Positions 1 to 7,190 of a DNA stretch of 23,899 bases are shown piece after piece; the first letter of the stretch is position 1; each line of letters begins with the position of its first letter. Position numbers and translations under genes: made by a program. The notes beneath the pieces were generated by a model. The model was not told the DNA's origin, did not search any database, and saw nothing but the letters and a program-made list of their open reading frames with translations. This DNA comes from a virus: the IMG/VR virus record IMGVR_UViG_3300042691_012319, positions 1-23,899 of that record. One strand, written 5' to 3'.

Positions 1-1
1 T

Positions 2-958
2 ATGCAACGTGCATACAAAGCCGCGACCAAAGCAAGCATCGATGAGCTTGAAGCACTAGAGGGACGAATAGCCGAGCGTGAAGCCAACGGCGAACCGCCA
101 AGCGAAACCATACTATGGATGCGTCAGCGCATTATCGACAACATCGAAGAGTTAGGCAGGAACCTAAAAAAGTTTAGCATCGAGGGGGCACAGATAACCG
201 CTGATGGACAACTCGAATCTGCCATCCTTGCGAATGAGGCGAGCGGGAGCTTGGTTGAAACGGCAGCTGGTCGTAAACCGGCAGGCGTTACACTCGGAAG
301 TTCATGGACAACCTTGCCCGATGAATCCCTCCAAGCCTTTGTCGGTTTTTCGGGTGATGGAAGCCCTCTGGGTGTCTTATTTGAAACAATCCCGCAGGTA
401 ACCACAGATGCCATGCAGATGGCGCTTGTACAGGGCATCAGCCTCGGTGAAGGTCCACGGACTGTAGCACGGCGTGTACGCAAAGCAGCTGATATCGGCA
501 GGAGCCGTGCAGAGACGATAGCCCGGACAGAGATGATACGGAGCGCCCGTGAAGCGCAACGGCAACTGTATACGCAGAACATTGCAGTGCAGGGATACCG
601 ACGGCAAGCCACACAAGATAGCCGAGTATGTCTTGCATGTCTGGCATTGTCTGGCACTCTACACAAGACCGATGAAATCATGCCTAGCCATCCGAACTGC
701 CGGTGTGTGATGATTCCGGTTACTTTGTCATGGGCAGAGATTACCGGTGATTCTTCTATCCCTGACACGCGCCCAGCGGTAGCCACGCCTGATCGAATCC
801 TTGCTGGTTTGTCTGAGTCTGACAAGATGGCCATCATGGGACCGGCTAGATATCAGATGTATCTAGATGGCAAACCGCTTGCTGATTTCGTGCAGGTGGA
901 ACCGAATATGGATTGGGGCCCTACAACCCGTGTATTGCCTCTGAGAAGCCTTGTGTAG
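2..958 (+). CDS. minor head protein, phage Mu F / SPP1 gp7 family (probably 5'-partial)
   Basis: Likely minor capsid protein associated with the portal or the inside of the procapsid. The C-terminal half carries the family signature: an 'ARTEMIRSAREAQ' helix (about residues 175-187), then paired cysteines C210 and C213, and the terminal cluster 'PSHPNCRC' with H230, C233 and C235, which looks like a structural metal site. The N-terminal 60 residues are helical and charged, as is usual before this domain. The first ATG is at base 2, so the true start may lie upstream and some residues may be missing. Its place directly before a prohead protease and a major capsid gene is the normal position for this family. 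The gene ends with TAG and is in the same frame as the following protease gene, 21 bases apart. Family call is confident; exact start is not. Confidence 0.85.
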   Translation: MQRAYKAATKASIDELEALEGRIAEREANGEPPSETILWMRQRIIDNIEELGRNLKKFSIEGAQITADGQLESAILANEASGSLVETAAGRKPAGVTLGSSWTTLPDESLQAFVGFSGDGSPLGVLFETIPQVTTDAMQMALVQGISLGEGPRTVARRVRKAADIGRSRAETIARTEMIRSAREAQRQLYTQNIAVQGYRRQATQDSRVCLACLALSGTLHKTDEIMPSHPNCRCVMIPVTLSWAEITGDSSIPDTRPAVATPDRILAGLSESDKMAIMGPARYQMYLDGKPLADFVQVEPNMDWGPTTRVLPLRSLV

Positions 959-962
959 GCAC

Positions 963-982
963 TGTGGGATACTGAAGCCATG
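963..982 (+). promoter_or_regulatory. repeated start-site box, copy A (TGTGGGATACTGAAGCCATG)
   Basis: This 20-base box covers the short gap and start codon before the prohead protease gene. It is nearly identical to the box at 3260-3279 before the next transcriptional block; one base differs (G/A). The core GTGGGATACTG also appears at 16739-16749 before the phosphoesterase gene. It could serve as a weak Shine-Dalgarno region (GGGA) or as an extended -10-like element (TGGGATACT). Function is inferred only. Confidence 0.4.
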
Positions 983-1927
983 GACGTGTTGACATCTACT
1001 GTAGACGGTATCAAGAGTGACAGGCTTGGCTATGTCAAAGGTTACCTTGTACGCTTTGGCGATACCCAAAGTGCTGACCTTGAGGGCGATTACTTCACGC
1101 CACAAACCGACTACGGTTTCCCTATAACCGAAGGCAAGCGCGTACCGCTCAACGTGTACTACCACCACGGTATGGATGCTCAGGTCGGCAAGAAGTCTAT
1201 CGGTACTGGCTTCATCAAGATGGACGATACCGGCCTGTGGTATGAAGCACAGCTAGACATGGCTGACGAATACGGGAGCATGATTGCGAAGCTCTGCAAG
1301 CAAGGCAAGATGGGCTTTTCCTCTGGTGCAGCAGGGCATCTGGTTGAGCGCAAGAGTATGGGCGGTGCTTCTGAAATCACACGCTGGCCTATCGCTGAGG
1401 CAAGCATAACACCGACACCAGCCGAGTATCGCAACAGTGTCAAAACCCTCAAGGAGTATTACGGTATGGAGCCGATGGAAGAAGAAGAAATGGTAATGGC
1501 TCCAATGCCTGAGCAATCAGCCGCCGAGTATGCCGCTGAGATATTCAAGGAAGCCGAAGGCGAACTAATCCACGAAGGGCTTGAAGCCTACTGGGATGCG
1601 CTTTCCGGTGCAATGGAAGTAATCGAAAGTGCCGACATGGCTAATGCCTTGGTCGATGCTTTTGCAGAACGTGCAAAGGCTCTATATGCCATGCACGGGA
1701 AAAAGTGTATTCACCCTGTATCGTTGCGGGGTGTAGAACGTCGGCTGCGGGATGCAGTCGGTCTTAGCCGGTCAAGCGCAAAGCGCCTTGCCCCTGTTGT
1801 CTGGGATTCACTGCGGGACGCAGACCAGCCAGAAGTGCAACCGGAACTCGTAGTAGAGGCGAAAGCCACCGACATAGACGAACGCCAGGAACTGCTGGCG
1901 CGTCTGGAGTTGCTAACACAACTATGA
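980..1927 (+). CDS. HK97-type prohead (maturation) protease with long C-terminal extension
   Basis: Protease that processes the procapsid during head maturation. The first about 160 residues match the HK97 gp4 / peptidase S78-type fold: 'VYYHHG' with H62/H63 as the probable catalytic histidine, 'MGFSSGAAGH' with S114/S115 as the probable nucleophile, then 'EASITPTPAEYRNS', a version of the conserved E-x-S-x-T-x-P-A stretch. At 315 residues it is longer than the roughly 225-residue HK97 enzyme. The extra part (about 165-315) is acidic and helical ('MEPMEEEEMV') and could be a scaffold-like domain. The ATG at 980 is chosen because it opens the conserved domain and the preceding in-frame codon run ends in TAG at 956-958. 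The stop overlaps the next start (ATGA), implying coupling to capsid synthesis. Confidence 0.88.
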   Translation: MDVLTSTVDGIKSDRLGYVKGYLVRFGDTQSADLEGDYFTPQTDYGFPITEGKRVPLNVYYHHGMDAQVGKKSIGTGFIKMDDTGLWYEAQLDMADEYGSMIAKLCKQGKMGFSSGAAGHLVERKSMGGASEITRWPIAEASITPTPAEYRNSVKTLKEYYGMEPMEEEEMVMAPMPEQSAAEYAAEIFKEAEGELIHEGLEAYWDALSGAMEVIESADMANALVDAFAERAKALYAMHGKKCIHPVSLRGVERRLRDAVGLSRSSAKRLAPVVWDSLRDADQPEVQPELVVEAKATDIDERQELLARLELLTQL

Positions 1928-3204
1928 ATTTGACACAACTACAGAATCAGAAAGAATCTGTGCTTGCTACCGCACGGGAGCTTGCTTCCGGTAATGGTGA
2001 CCTTGCACAGGTCAAATCCCTTATGGCTGAAGCCAAGGGCATTGAAGAGCGTATCGAGACCATCAAGGCACTCGGACAGAGCCACCCAGTAGCAACGGAA
2101 GTTGCAGCTGAGCAACCATGGAAATCCGGCGGTGTTGGCAAGAACCCATTTTCCGGTACTCGTGACGAGGCAAACTGGAAGGCTTACGCATGGGGTCAGT
2201 GGGGACGCTCTATCATGGGCAACCGCAAGGCCGCTGAGTGGGTCAAGAACAACCTGAAGGCACAGTCCGAAGGCACGACAACCGCTGGTGGTTTTACAGT
2301 CCCAGATCCGTTGTCCTCTGAGCTTATCTACCTGCGTGAGCAGTTCGGTATTGCTCGCCAAAACTGCCGTATCTACCCGATGTCTAGTGACGTTCTCAAC
2401 GTTCCTAACGCTACCCAGTCCACCACGGTTTACTATCCGGGTGAAAACACGGCTATCACTGCAAGCGACTTGACCTTTGCACAGGTCAACTTGGTTGCCA
2501 AGAAGCCATCGGTTCTTACTCAGGTATCTAAGGAACTGGCAGAAGATAGCATCATCGACTTTGGTGCAACCCTTGCCCGTGATATGGCTTATGTTCTTGC
2601 TCGTGAAGAAGACCGCGTTGTTTTCAACAATGCAGTAGACTCCACATCTGGTCTAGATGGCATCCTTTATGCTATCTACAGCAGCAACGGAACGAAGGCT
2701 AATATTGCATCATTGCAGGTCTTCACAACTGGTCAGACAATCACTTACAGCCCGACACTTGCTAACCTCAAGGGTATGGTTGCAAAGCTCCCAACATACG
2801 CCGCTAACGCGAAGTGGTTTATGCACAAGGAGATTTGGTACAACGCCATCGCTCCTCTGCTTGATGCTCTTGGTGGAAACTCGATTATGGACATCCAGAA
2901 CGCATACGGCCCAACGCCTATGCTCTATGGTTATCCTGTTGTCTTTGTGCAGAATATGCAGAAGACATTGGCAGCATCTACGCCTTACATCCTCTTGGGT
3001 GACCTGAGCGTTGGTACTGCATTCGGTGACCGCCGAAGCGTTACCATTGAGGTATCAGATCAGCGCTACTTTGTTGAGGATGCTTTGGCATTCAAGGCAA
3101 CCGAGCGGTTCGCATTCAAGGCCTTTGACATCGGTAACGTTGATTCAACAGCAGCCAACCGTGTCCCTGGCTCGCTTATCGTTGGAGCATCCGCAGCTAC
3201 ATAA
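1924..3204 (+). CDS. major capsid protein, HK97 fold
   Basis: Main shell protein of the head. The 426-residue product begins with a charged helical segment (about 1-75) resembling the HK97 delta or scaffold domain that the protease removes. A linker follows, then the core: 'AGGFTVPDPLSSELI' (about 122-136) is the typical N-arm motif, and 'KPSVLTQVSKELAEDS' (about 193-208) and 'MAYVLAREEDRVVFNN' (about 223-238) match the spine-helix region. 'VSDQRYFVEDALAFKATERF' near the C terminus matches the usual 'F..d.va.r...R.d' ending. The start overlaps the protease stop by 4 bases. A good terminator lies 20 bases after the stop, so capsid mRNA levels can differ from those of the downstream connector genes. 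Confidence 0.93.
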   Translation: MNLTQLQNQKESVLATARELASGNGDLAQVKSLMAEAKGIEERIETIKALGQSHPVATEVAAEQPWKSGGVGKNPFSGTRDEANWKAYAWGQWGRSIMGNRKAAEWVKNNLKAQSEGTTTAGGFTVPDPLSSELIYLREQFGIARQNCRIYPMSSDVLNVPNATQSTTVYYPGENTAITASDLTFAQVNLVAKKPSVLTQVSKELAEDSIIDFGATLARDMAYVLAREEDRVVFNNAVDSTSGLDGILYAIYSSNGTKANIASLQVFTTGQTITYSPTLANLKGMVAKLPTYAANAKWFMHKEIWYNAIAPLLDALGGNSIMDIQNAYGPTPMLYGYPVVFVQNMQKTLAASTPYILLGDLSVGTAFGDRRSVTIEVSDQRYFVEDALAFKATERFAFKAFDIGNVDSTAANRVPGSLIVGASAAT

Positions 3205-3223
3205 GGCTAGCGGTTTCTATCTC

Positions 3224-3254
3224 AAGCCCTCGGCAGACGTGCCGGGGGCTTTTC
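3224..3254 (+). terminator. rho-independent terminator after the capsid gene
   Basis: A GC-rich stem formed by AGCCCTCGGCA and TGCCGGGGGCT around the loop GACG is followed by TTTT. One T/G opposition interrupts otherwise paired arms. It sits 20 bases past the capsid stop and directly before the repeated box at 3260. It probably works partially, lowering expression of the downstream genes relative to capsid. Confidence 0.75.
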
Positions 3255-3259
3255 CCTTG

Positions 3260-3279
3260 TGTGGGATACTGAAACCATG
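3260..3279 (+). promoter_or_regulatory. repeated start-site box, copy B (TGTGGGATACTGAAACCATG)
   Basis: Second copy of the box found at 963-982, again ending in the start codon of the next gene. The sequences just before the two copies also correspond: CCTTGTGT is followed directly by GGGATACTG here, while copy A has eight more bases between two TGTG repeats. Because a terminator lies immediately upstream, this box is a reasonable candidate for a promoter that restarts transcription. No convincing -35 box was seen. Confidence 0.4.
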
Positions 3280-3774
3280 ATGACACGAGCCGAAGCGATA
3301 GCACAGGTATCCCTTTTTTTGGATGCCCAGTCCTACCCGCAGATGTCCACAACCGAGATAGGGAGCATCCTTGATTCCTTCTCACGGTTCACCACTTGGA
3401 CGGCATCCACAGCGTATTCTGTTGGCGATCGTGTTGTACCTGTTGTTCCTAACGGTCGTGTATACGAATGCAGAGTTGCAGGCACGAGCGCAACCACAGA
3501 GCCTGATTACCCGGCTTACCCGGAATATCAGTTCAAGGGTTTTAGTATTGAGGATGGCTCATCGGATCCACGGTTGACATGGGTTGACCAAGGCCCGGCT
3601 AACGTGGAGCGTTACGACGTACGCACAGCCACCCGACAAGGTTGGCTTATCAAAGCTTCTCGATGTGCTTCCGATATCGATGCCAAAGAAGGCACAAGCG
3701 ATGTGAAGCTTTCGCAACTCAAGGCACACTGCCTAAGCATGGCAGAGCGATACAGACCGGTGGTGTTCGCATGA
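3277..3774 (+). CDS. head-tail connector / head completion protein with carbohydrate-binding-like insert
   Basis: Position after the capsid gene and before a head-tail joining protein indicates a connector that closes the filled head. The N-terminal part (1-37, 'MTRAEAIAQVSLFLDA') and C-terminal part (110-165, 'SDVKLSQLKAHCLSMAERYR') are helical and would make the connector body. Between them, residues about 38-107 look like a small beta module of the CBM5/12 type: 'WTASTAYSVGDRV', then 'GRVYECRVAGTSAT' and 'LTWVDQGP'. ATG 3277 is preferred. A GTG at 3259 would add six residues but lies inside the repeated box. The stop overlaps the next start (ATGA). Connector role is inferred from position; the insert is read from sequence pattern. 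Confidence 0.65.
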   Translation: MMTRAEAIAQVSLFLDAQSYPQMSTTEIGSILDSFSRFTTWTASTAYSVGDRVVPVVPNGRVYECRVAGTSATTEPDYPAYPEYQFKGFSIEDGSSDPRLTWVDQGPANVERYDVRTATRQGWLIKASRCASDIDAKEGTSDVKLSQLKAHCLSMAERYRPVVFA

Positions 3775-4136
3775 GCCCTATCCTCCGTGCAACGCTGAGT
3801 GCTGGCATGGTGCGTAACATCTGCCAAACGCCTATAGAGGTACACCGTTTCACCCTCACAGAAGATGGGCGTGGCGGTGTTACTGAGACATGGCGCAAGG
3901 TTGCCGAGTACAAGGGCAGGCTGTCCAATCAATCAGACACTGAGAGCATCGTAGGCGGTGGCATCCAGCCATCAGCCACATGGAGCATTACCCTTGCGGT
4001 CAGTGCTGATGTTATGCCGAACGACCGCATCTATGTTGTCGGGGATGAATCAAAATACTACGATGTTGTTGGTACAGACTTTGGTCAAACAGACCTGATC
4101 GTGCAACACGTTGGATTAGTGGAGCGGGTGGCATGA
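3771..4136 (+). CDS. head-tail joining protein (SPP1 gp16 / Phage_H_T_join-like)
   Basis: A 121-residue protein of the size and pattern of head-tail stoppers. It has an N-terminal 'TPIEVHRFTLTEDGRGGVTE' strand-turn, a 'WRKVAEYKGRLS' segment, and the late 'VMPNDRIYVVGDESKYYDVV' motif, which resembles the 'i...drv.....g..y.V..v' pattern of the family. It is expected to seal the connector channel after DNA packaging and receive the tail. ATG 3771 overlaps the upstream TGA (ATGA) and is preferred over a longer in-frame extension to 3642, which would lie wholly inside the previous gene. The next gene starts in its stop codon, again as ATGA. Confidence 0.78.
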   Translation: MSPILRATLSAGMVRNICQTPIEVHRFTLTEDGRGGVTETWRKVAEYKGRLSNQSDTESIVGGGIQPSATWSITLAVSADVMPNDRIYVVGDESKYYDVVGTDFGQTDLIVQHVGLVERVA

Positions 4137-4345
4137 TGGCAGAATGGATGCAACTAGGGGCAGTGATTGGTATCCCTCTGATTGCTAGTATCAGCGGGCT
4201 GTATAAGATGCTCTGGGATATCAAGTCAGACATCCGTATTCTGGTACATGATGCCAAGCAAACGGAAGCGGATTTGGTAGTGATAAAAAAGGCGATAGCA
4301 AGACTAAGCGAGCGAGTAGCAGCACTGGAGGCACGACATGGGTAG
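4133..4345 (+). CDS. small membrane protein with N-terminal TM helix and C-terminal coiled coil
   Basis: Seventy residues: a hydrophobic segment at about 7-27 ('LGAVIGIPLIASISGLYKML') followed by a charged helix with regular leucine/valine spacing ('VVIKKAIARLSERVAALEAR', about 50-68) that should form a coiled coil. The layout resembles small phage lysis or membrane proteins (an inverted XhlA-like order), but no family is recognised. A holin-related role is possible, although the endolysin gene is about 12 kb away. The start overlaps the previous stop (ATGA); a second ATG follows at once. The 3' end overlaps the next gene by 8 bases. Confidence 0.6.
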   Translation: MMAEWMQLGAVIGIPLIASISGLYKMLWDIKSDIRILVHDAKQTEADLVVIKKAIARLSERVAALEARHG

Positions 4346-4589
4346 CATTTCAATCAAGCGGTTAGTGGTCGTTGTGATCGTGGCTTTCGTGGCTTCCTTC
4401 ACGACCGTTTTCGGCGATGGCATCCGTACTGCACAAGCGCAAGATATCGCCGAGCTAGGCGCAGTGATGGCACTCTACGGGAGCAAGGCGGTAGCGGCTG
4501 GCGTCTCCGCTGCGGTGAGTTCTGTGCTGGCTTTCTTGACGATGCCGTTCAAGGGTGTTGAGGCAAGTGCGTTAAAGGTGGGCAAATGA
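4338..4589 (+). CDS. small protein with two hydrophobic segments (holin-like candidate)
   Basis: Eighty-three residues. A strongly hydrophobic N-terminal segment ('RLVVVVIVAFVASF', about 8-22) is followed by 'TAQAQD', which could be a signal-peptidase-like site. A second hydrophobic stretch, 'AAGVSAAVSSVLAFLTMPF' (about 53-71), is followed by a lysine-containing tail ending 'KVGK'. Two membrane segments plus a basic tail is the outline of a small holin, and it pairs with the adjacent TM/coiled-coil gene. Alternatively it is a secreted or membrane-anchored structural accessory protein. No family is recognised. Overlaps neighbours by 8 and 4 bases. Confidence 0.55.
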   Translation: MGSISIKRLVVVVIVAFVASFTTVFGDGIRTAQAQDIAELGAVMALYGSKAVAAGVSAAVSSVLAFLTMPFKGVEASALKVGK

Positions 4590-4813
4590 ACCTCCAGAAT
4601 TTCTACATTCAAAAGGAACCTGCACCGTCTACCGATTGGCTAGTCTTTGGTGACATCGAAGATGACAACGGCAATATCATCGGCACATTTGGACCTGATG
4701 GAACATCTGTCAATACTTGGTGGGTTCAACAAGATGAGGACTTTCAATCAGGTATTGTCAATCAATTTGCTGTGATTATGGCTCAACAGATCGTGGCAGG
4801 AACAGCTGAATAA
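4586..4813 (+). CDS. hypothetical small protein upstream of the beta-helix gene
   Basis: A 75-residue soluble protein with no recognised family. It is acidic, with a glycine/asparagine-rich middle ('DIEDDNGNIIGTFGPDGTSV') that looks like beta hairpins and a short C-terminal helix ('QFAVIMAQQIVAG'). It overlaps the previous gene by 4 bases (ATGA) and the next by 1 base (TAATG), so it is probably co-translated with the large beta-helix protein. It might be a small structural partner or chaperone for that protein. Local base composition is AT-richer than the capsid genes, as in the first half of the following gene. Confidence 0.6.
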   Translation: MNLQNFYIQKEPAPSTDWLVFGDIEDDNGNIIGTFGPDGTSVNTWWVQQDEDFQSGIVNQFAVIMAQQIVAGTAE

Positions 4814-6837
4814 TGGCGACATATTACGTTCGTACAGATGGCAATGACGCAAATACTGGTTTAGGTCCAGCGACCAATCAGGCGTGGCTAACCATTACAA
4901 AAGCATTAGGTGCAACAGGTATCGGGTCAGGTGACACGCTATACATTGCTCCCGGTGTTTATCGTGGAAACTTTGTCATCAATGCATCCGCATTCAGCGC
5001 AGCGACCTACATCATTGGTGATGTAACAGCATCACAATTCACTGGTGTCAGTGCTGGTGATGTTCGTTTAAGTTCACGAGCAAACGACACATCTGCTTTG
5101 AGTGGCAACTCTCTTACTGGTACATCTAAACCATTCCTAAACATCAGCCAGATTTACTTCGATGGTGCTATATCGCTTGACCAGTGCAATAACTTAGTTA
5201 TCGAAAAGTGTTTATTTTTTGGGGTCAATGAAGCAGTAGGGGTCTGTTTAATTGGTAATGCGACTGGAGCAACTACTCGTAATATTTTTAGACGAAACAT
5301 CGTTATCTCCGGCACAGCCAACAGTTCAAATAATACTGGATTCGTAACCACTGAAAGAGTAGCGTCACAAGGTACAAGTGTTAGTGACTGTTTGTTTATA
5401 ACCTCATGTTTTGGTGCTTACACTTCAGCGACTGTGTCAAATGCAGACGCACGTTACTTCAACTGCACCTTTATGGGTTATGCACTTGGAGCGCACTTCA
5501 GAGTGCCGGGCAATACACCAAATACAGCTTCATTGACTAACTGTCTATTCATCAATGGAAGCAGCTCGACTGGTGTCCTGACATCTGGAACACTTGGCAA
5601 CTTTACCGAGAATTACAATCGGTTTATGATGCCGGGAAACATCAGGACAAATGTTGCCACCGGCGCAAACTCAATTACTACTATTGGTTGGGATGGTGTC
5701 GAATATGGTCAATCCCTATTGATGGGTTATGACTACAAGCAAATGTTTACAGCACTTGCAAACAGTCCAAATATTGATTTCGGTACAAGTACAAATGCGC
5801 CTGCTACTGACATGTATGGCGTAACGTGGACAGGTACAACACCAACCGCTGGATCTGGTGCTTTTAGGTCGCTAAATGGGGCTGGAACATATGTGCCAAC
5901 CGAGCGCAACGCCTCGACCATCACAATCGCTCCCGGAAGTACATCACAAAGCATCGAGCTGTACCTCGGTGCTACAGGTCTAACAGCTTCTACAAGCGGT
6001 CTGTCAGCCCGTTACAATCGCACAAGGACTGCAAGCGTAAACATCCCTCTAGTAGCCCGTACAATCGCACAGGCGTGGACATCTGGTGGATTTGCGGAGG
6101 TAGACGCAACCAATATGCCGGGCGTGTATAGACTTGACATCCCTGATGCTGCGCTTGCTGCTGGTGCTGACGATGTCACGATTGTTGTACGTGGTGCGTC
6201 TGGTACTAACGGTGCGGTAATGACGGTAAAGTTGTCCTCTGGTGGCTTGACATCAGCGCAGACTGCATCAGCTGTGTGGGGTGCTTCACCTGCTGGTTAC
6301 GGTGACGCTACAACCTTTGGCGGTGTAGTCAATCAAACCGATAGTGTGGTCAATGGCATTGACAATGAAGTGCAAGACATCGCAGGCAACGTATGGGACG
6401 AGCTACGCTCAGGACATACAACGGTAGGCACATTCGGCCAGTATGTCAATGCTGAACTGGTTACTCCGGTAACATCAGCCGCTCTGGTTCGCATGGGGCC
6501 GTTTGAAGTTAGGGCTGATGGCTTGGGGGCATCGGATCCGCTAGACATCCAGAAGGGCGCACAGCACGGCATTGATATCCAGTGTGTAGACAACAATGGA
6601 GCCGGGATTGACATCACGAGCGCAACGGTAACGGCTAAGGTCTACAACAGTGGTGCAACGCTGGTTGACACTTACTCCTGTACGGCAACCTATGCAGCTG
6701 ATGGACGTGCAACCTTTACCATTGACACGACGGTAACTAACGTACCTGGCACTTACACTGCAACTATTACACGCACAACGGGTGCATCTGATACGCAGAT
6801 CTTTGGTCCACTGCGAATCTATGTGAGGGATATTTGA
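4813..6837 (+). CDS. right-handed beta-helix (pectate-lyase-like) phage structural protein
   Basis: A 674-residue fibrous protein. The N terminus has the classic entry to a pectate-lyase-type beta helix: 'YYVRTDGNDANTG' and 'AWLTITKAL', then 'GDTLYIAPGVYRG'. Repeating strand/turn sequence rich in Asn, Ser and Gly follows to about residue 350. A middle region (about 360-480) contains 'SGGFAEVDATNMPGVYRLDI', a motif common in phage tail and baseplate proteins. The last about 95 residues form a beta-sandwich-like domain ending 'FGPLRIYV' that resembles the whole of the next protein. It probably acts in surface binding or polysaccharide degradation. Its position between head connectors and tail-connector genes is unusual for a tail spike. 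No catalytic residues can be assigned. The first half is visibly AT-richer than the second. Confidence 0.78.
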   Translation: MATYYVRTDGNDANTGLGPATNQAWLTITKALGATGIGSGDTLYIAPGVYRGNFVINASAFSAATYIIGDVTASQFTGVSAGDVRLSSRANDTSALSGNSLTGTSKPFLNISQIYFDGAISLDQCNNLVIEKCLFFGVNEAVGVCLIGNATGATTRNIFRRNIVISGTANSSNNTGFVTTERVASQGTSVSDCLFITSCFGAYTSATVSNADARYFNCTFMGYALGAHFRVPGNTPNTASLTNCLFINGSSSTGVLTSGTLGNFTENYNRFMMPGNIRTNVATGANSITTIGWDGVEYGQSLLMGYDYKQMFTALANSPNIDFGTSTNAPATDMYGVTWTGTTPTAGSGAFRSLNGAGTYVPTERNASTITIAPGSTSQSIELYLGATGLTASTSGLSARYNRTRTASVNIPLVARTIAQAWTSGGFAEVDATNMPGVYRLDIPDAALAAGADDVTIVVRGASGTNGAVMTVKLSSGGLTSAQTASAVWGASPAGYGDATTFGGVVNQTDSVVNGIDNEVQDIAGNVWDELRSGHTTVGTFGQYVNAELVTPVTSAALVRMGPFEVRADGLGASDPLDIQKGAQHGIDIQCVDNNGAGIDITSATVTAKVYNSGATLVDTYSCTATYAADGRATFTIDTTVTNVPGTYTATITRTTGASDTQIFGPLRIYVRDI

Positions 6838-7190
6838 TGGCATTGATTTATGATTTGACTGAAGACCCTCAGCAGGTCGTGCAAGTCTCCGCTTGGGTCG
6901 GAGACTGGCACTCCTACGTTGTGCGCTTGGTGGACGAACTGGGAAGCCCTGTAGACATCACTACCGGTACTCTTGGTGCAATCTTCACTAACATCCAGAC
7001 CGGCTCAACGTATACGTTTCCATCCGGTAGTGTGACCTTGACAAAGCAGTACAGCGCACAAGGCATCCTTAGTGTGTTGAATCCTGCGGCTTATCCGACA
7101 GCGGCTGATATCAGGCTAACGATTTCCTTTACGGTATCAAGCACGGTGAGGCGCTTTGGACCACTTGAGATTGAGGTTCTGGCTCCGTGA
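6837..7190 (+). CDS. small beta-sandwich protein related to the C-terminal domain of the preceding gene (BppU N-domain-like)
   Basis: A 117-residue all-beta protein. 'VVRLVDELGSPVDITTGTL' and the ending 'TVRRFGPLEIEV' align with 'IQCVDNNGAGIDITSATV' and 'DTQIFGPLRIYV' in the last about 95 residues of the upstream beta-helix protein, so the two look like a tandem duplication. The pattern resembles the N-terminal domain of lactococcal-type baseplate upper proteins, which attaches receptor-binding parts to the virion; this comparison is by eye. ATG 6837 shares its A with the previous TGA (TGATG). A TTG at 6834 is a less likely start. Ends with a 4-base GTGA overlap into the next gene. Confidence 0.65.
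   Translation: MALIYDLTEDPQQVVQVSAWVGDWHSYVVRLVDELGSPVDITTGTLGAIFTNIQTGSTYTFPSGSVTLTKQYSAQGILSVLNPAAYPTAADIRLTISFTVSSTVRRFGPLEIEVLAP

Noticed and set aside
124-837. Long antisense open frame opposite the minor head gene
   Set aside because: It mirrors a well-supported gene, its residue composition is Arg/Ser/Cys-rich like shadow frames, and there is no ribosome site or family motif.
3259-3276. GTG start extending the head-tail connector by six residues
   Set aside because: These bases are part of a box repeated before the protease gene, where no GTG is available. ATG 3277 is a simpler start.
3642-3770. Longer N terminus for the head-tail joining protein
   Set aside because: It lies entirely inside the previous gene in another frame; the ATGA junction at 3771 fits the pattern of the whole block.
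4285-4365. A AAA AAG slippery heptamer in frame within the 70-residue membrane protein gene, with a 24-codon -1 extension
   Set aside because: The extension is low-complexity (Ser/Thr/Gly/Lys-rich), there is no obvious stimulatory stem, and no known gene pair of this type uses frameshifting. Probably chance in a lysine-coding run.
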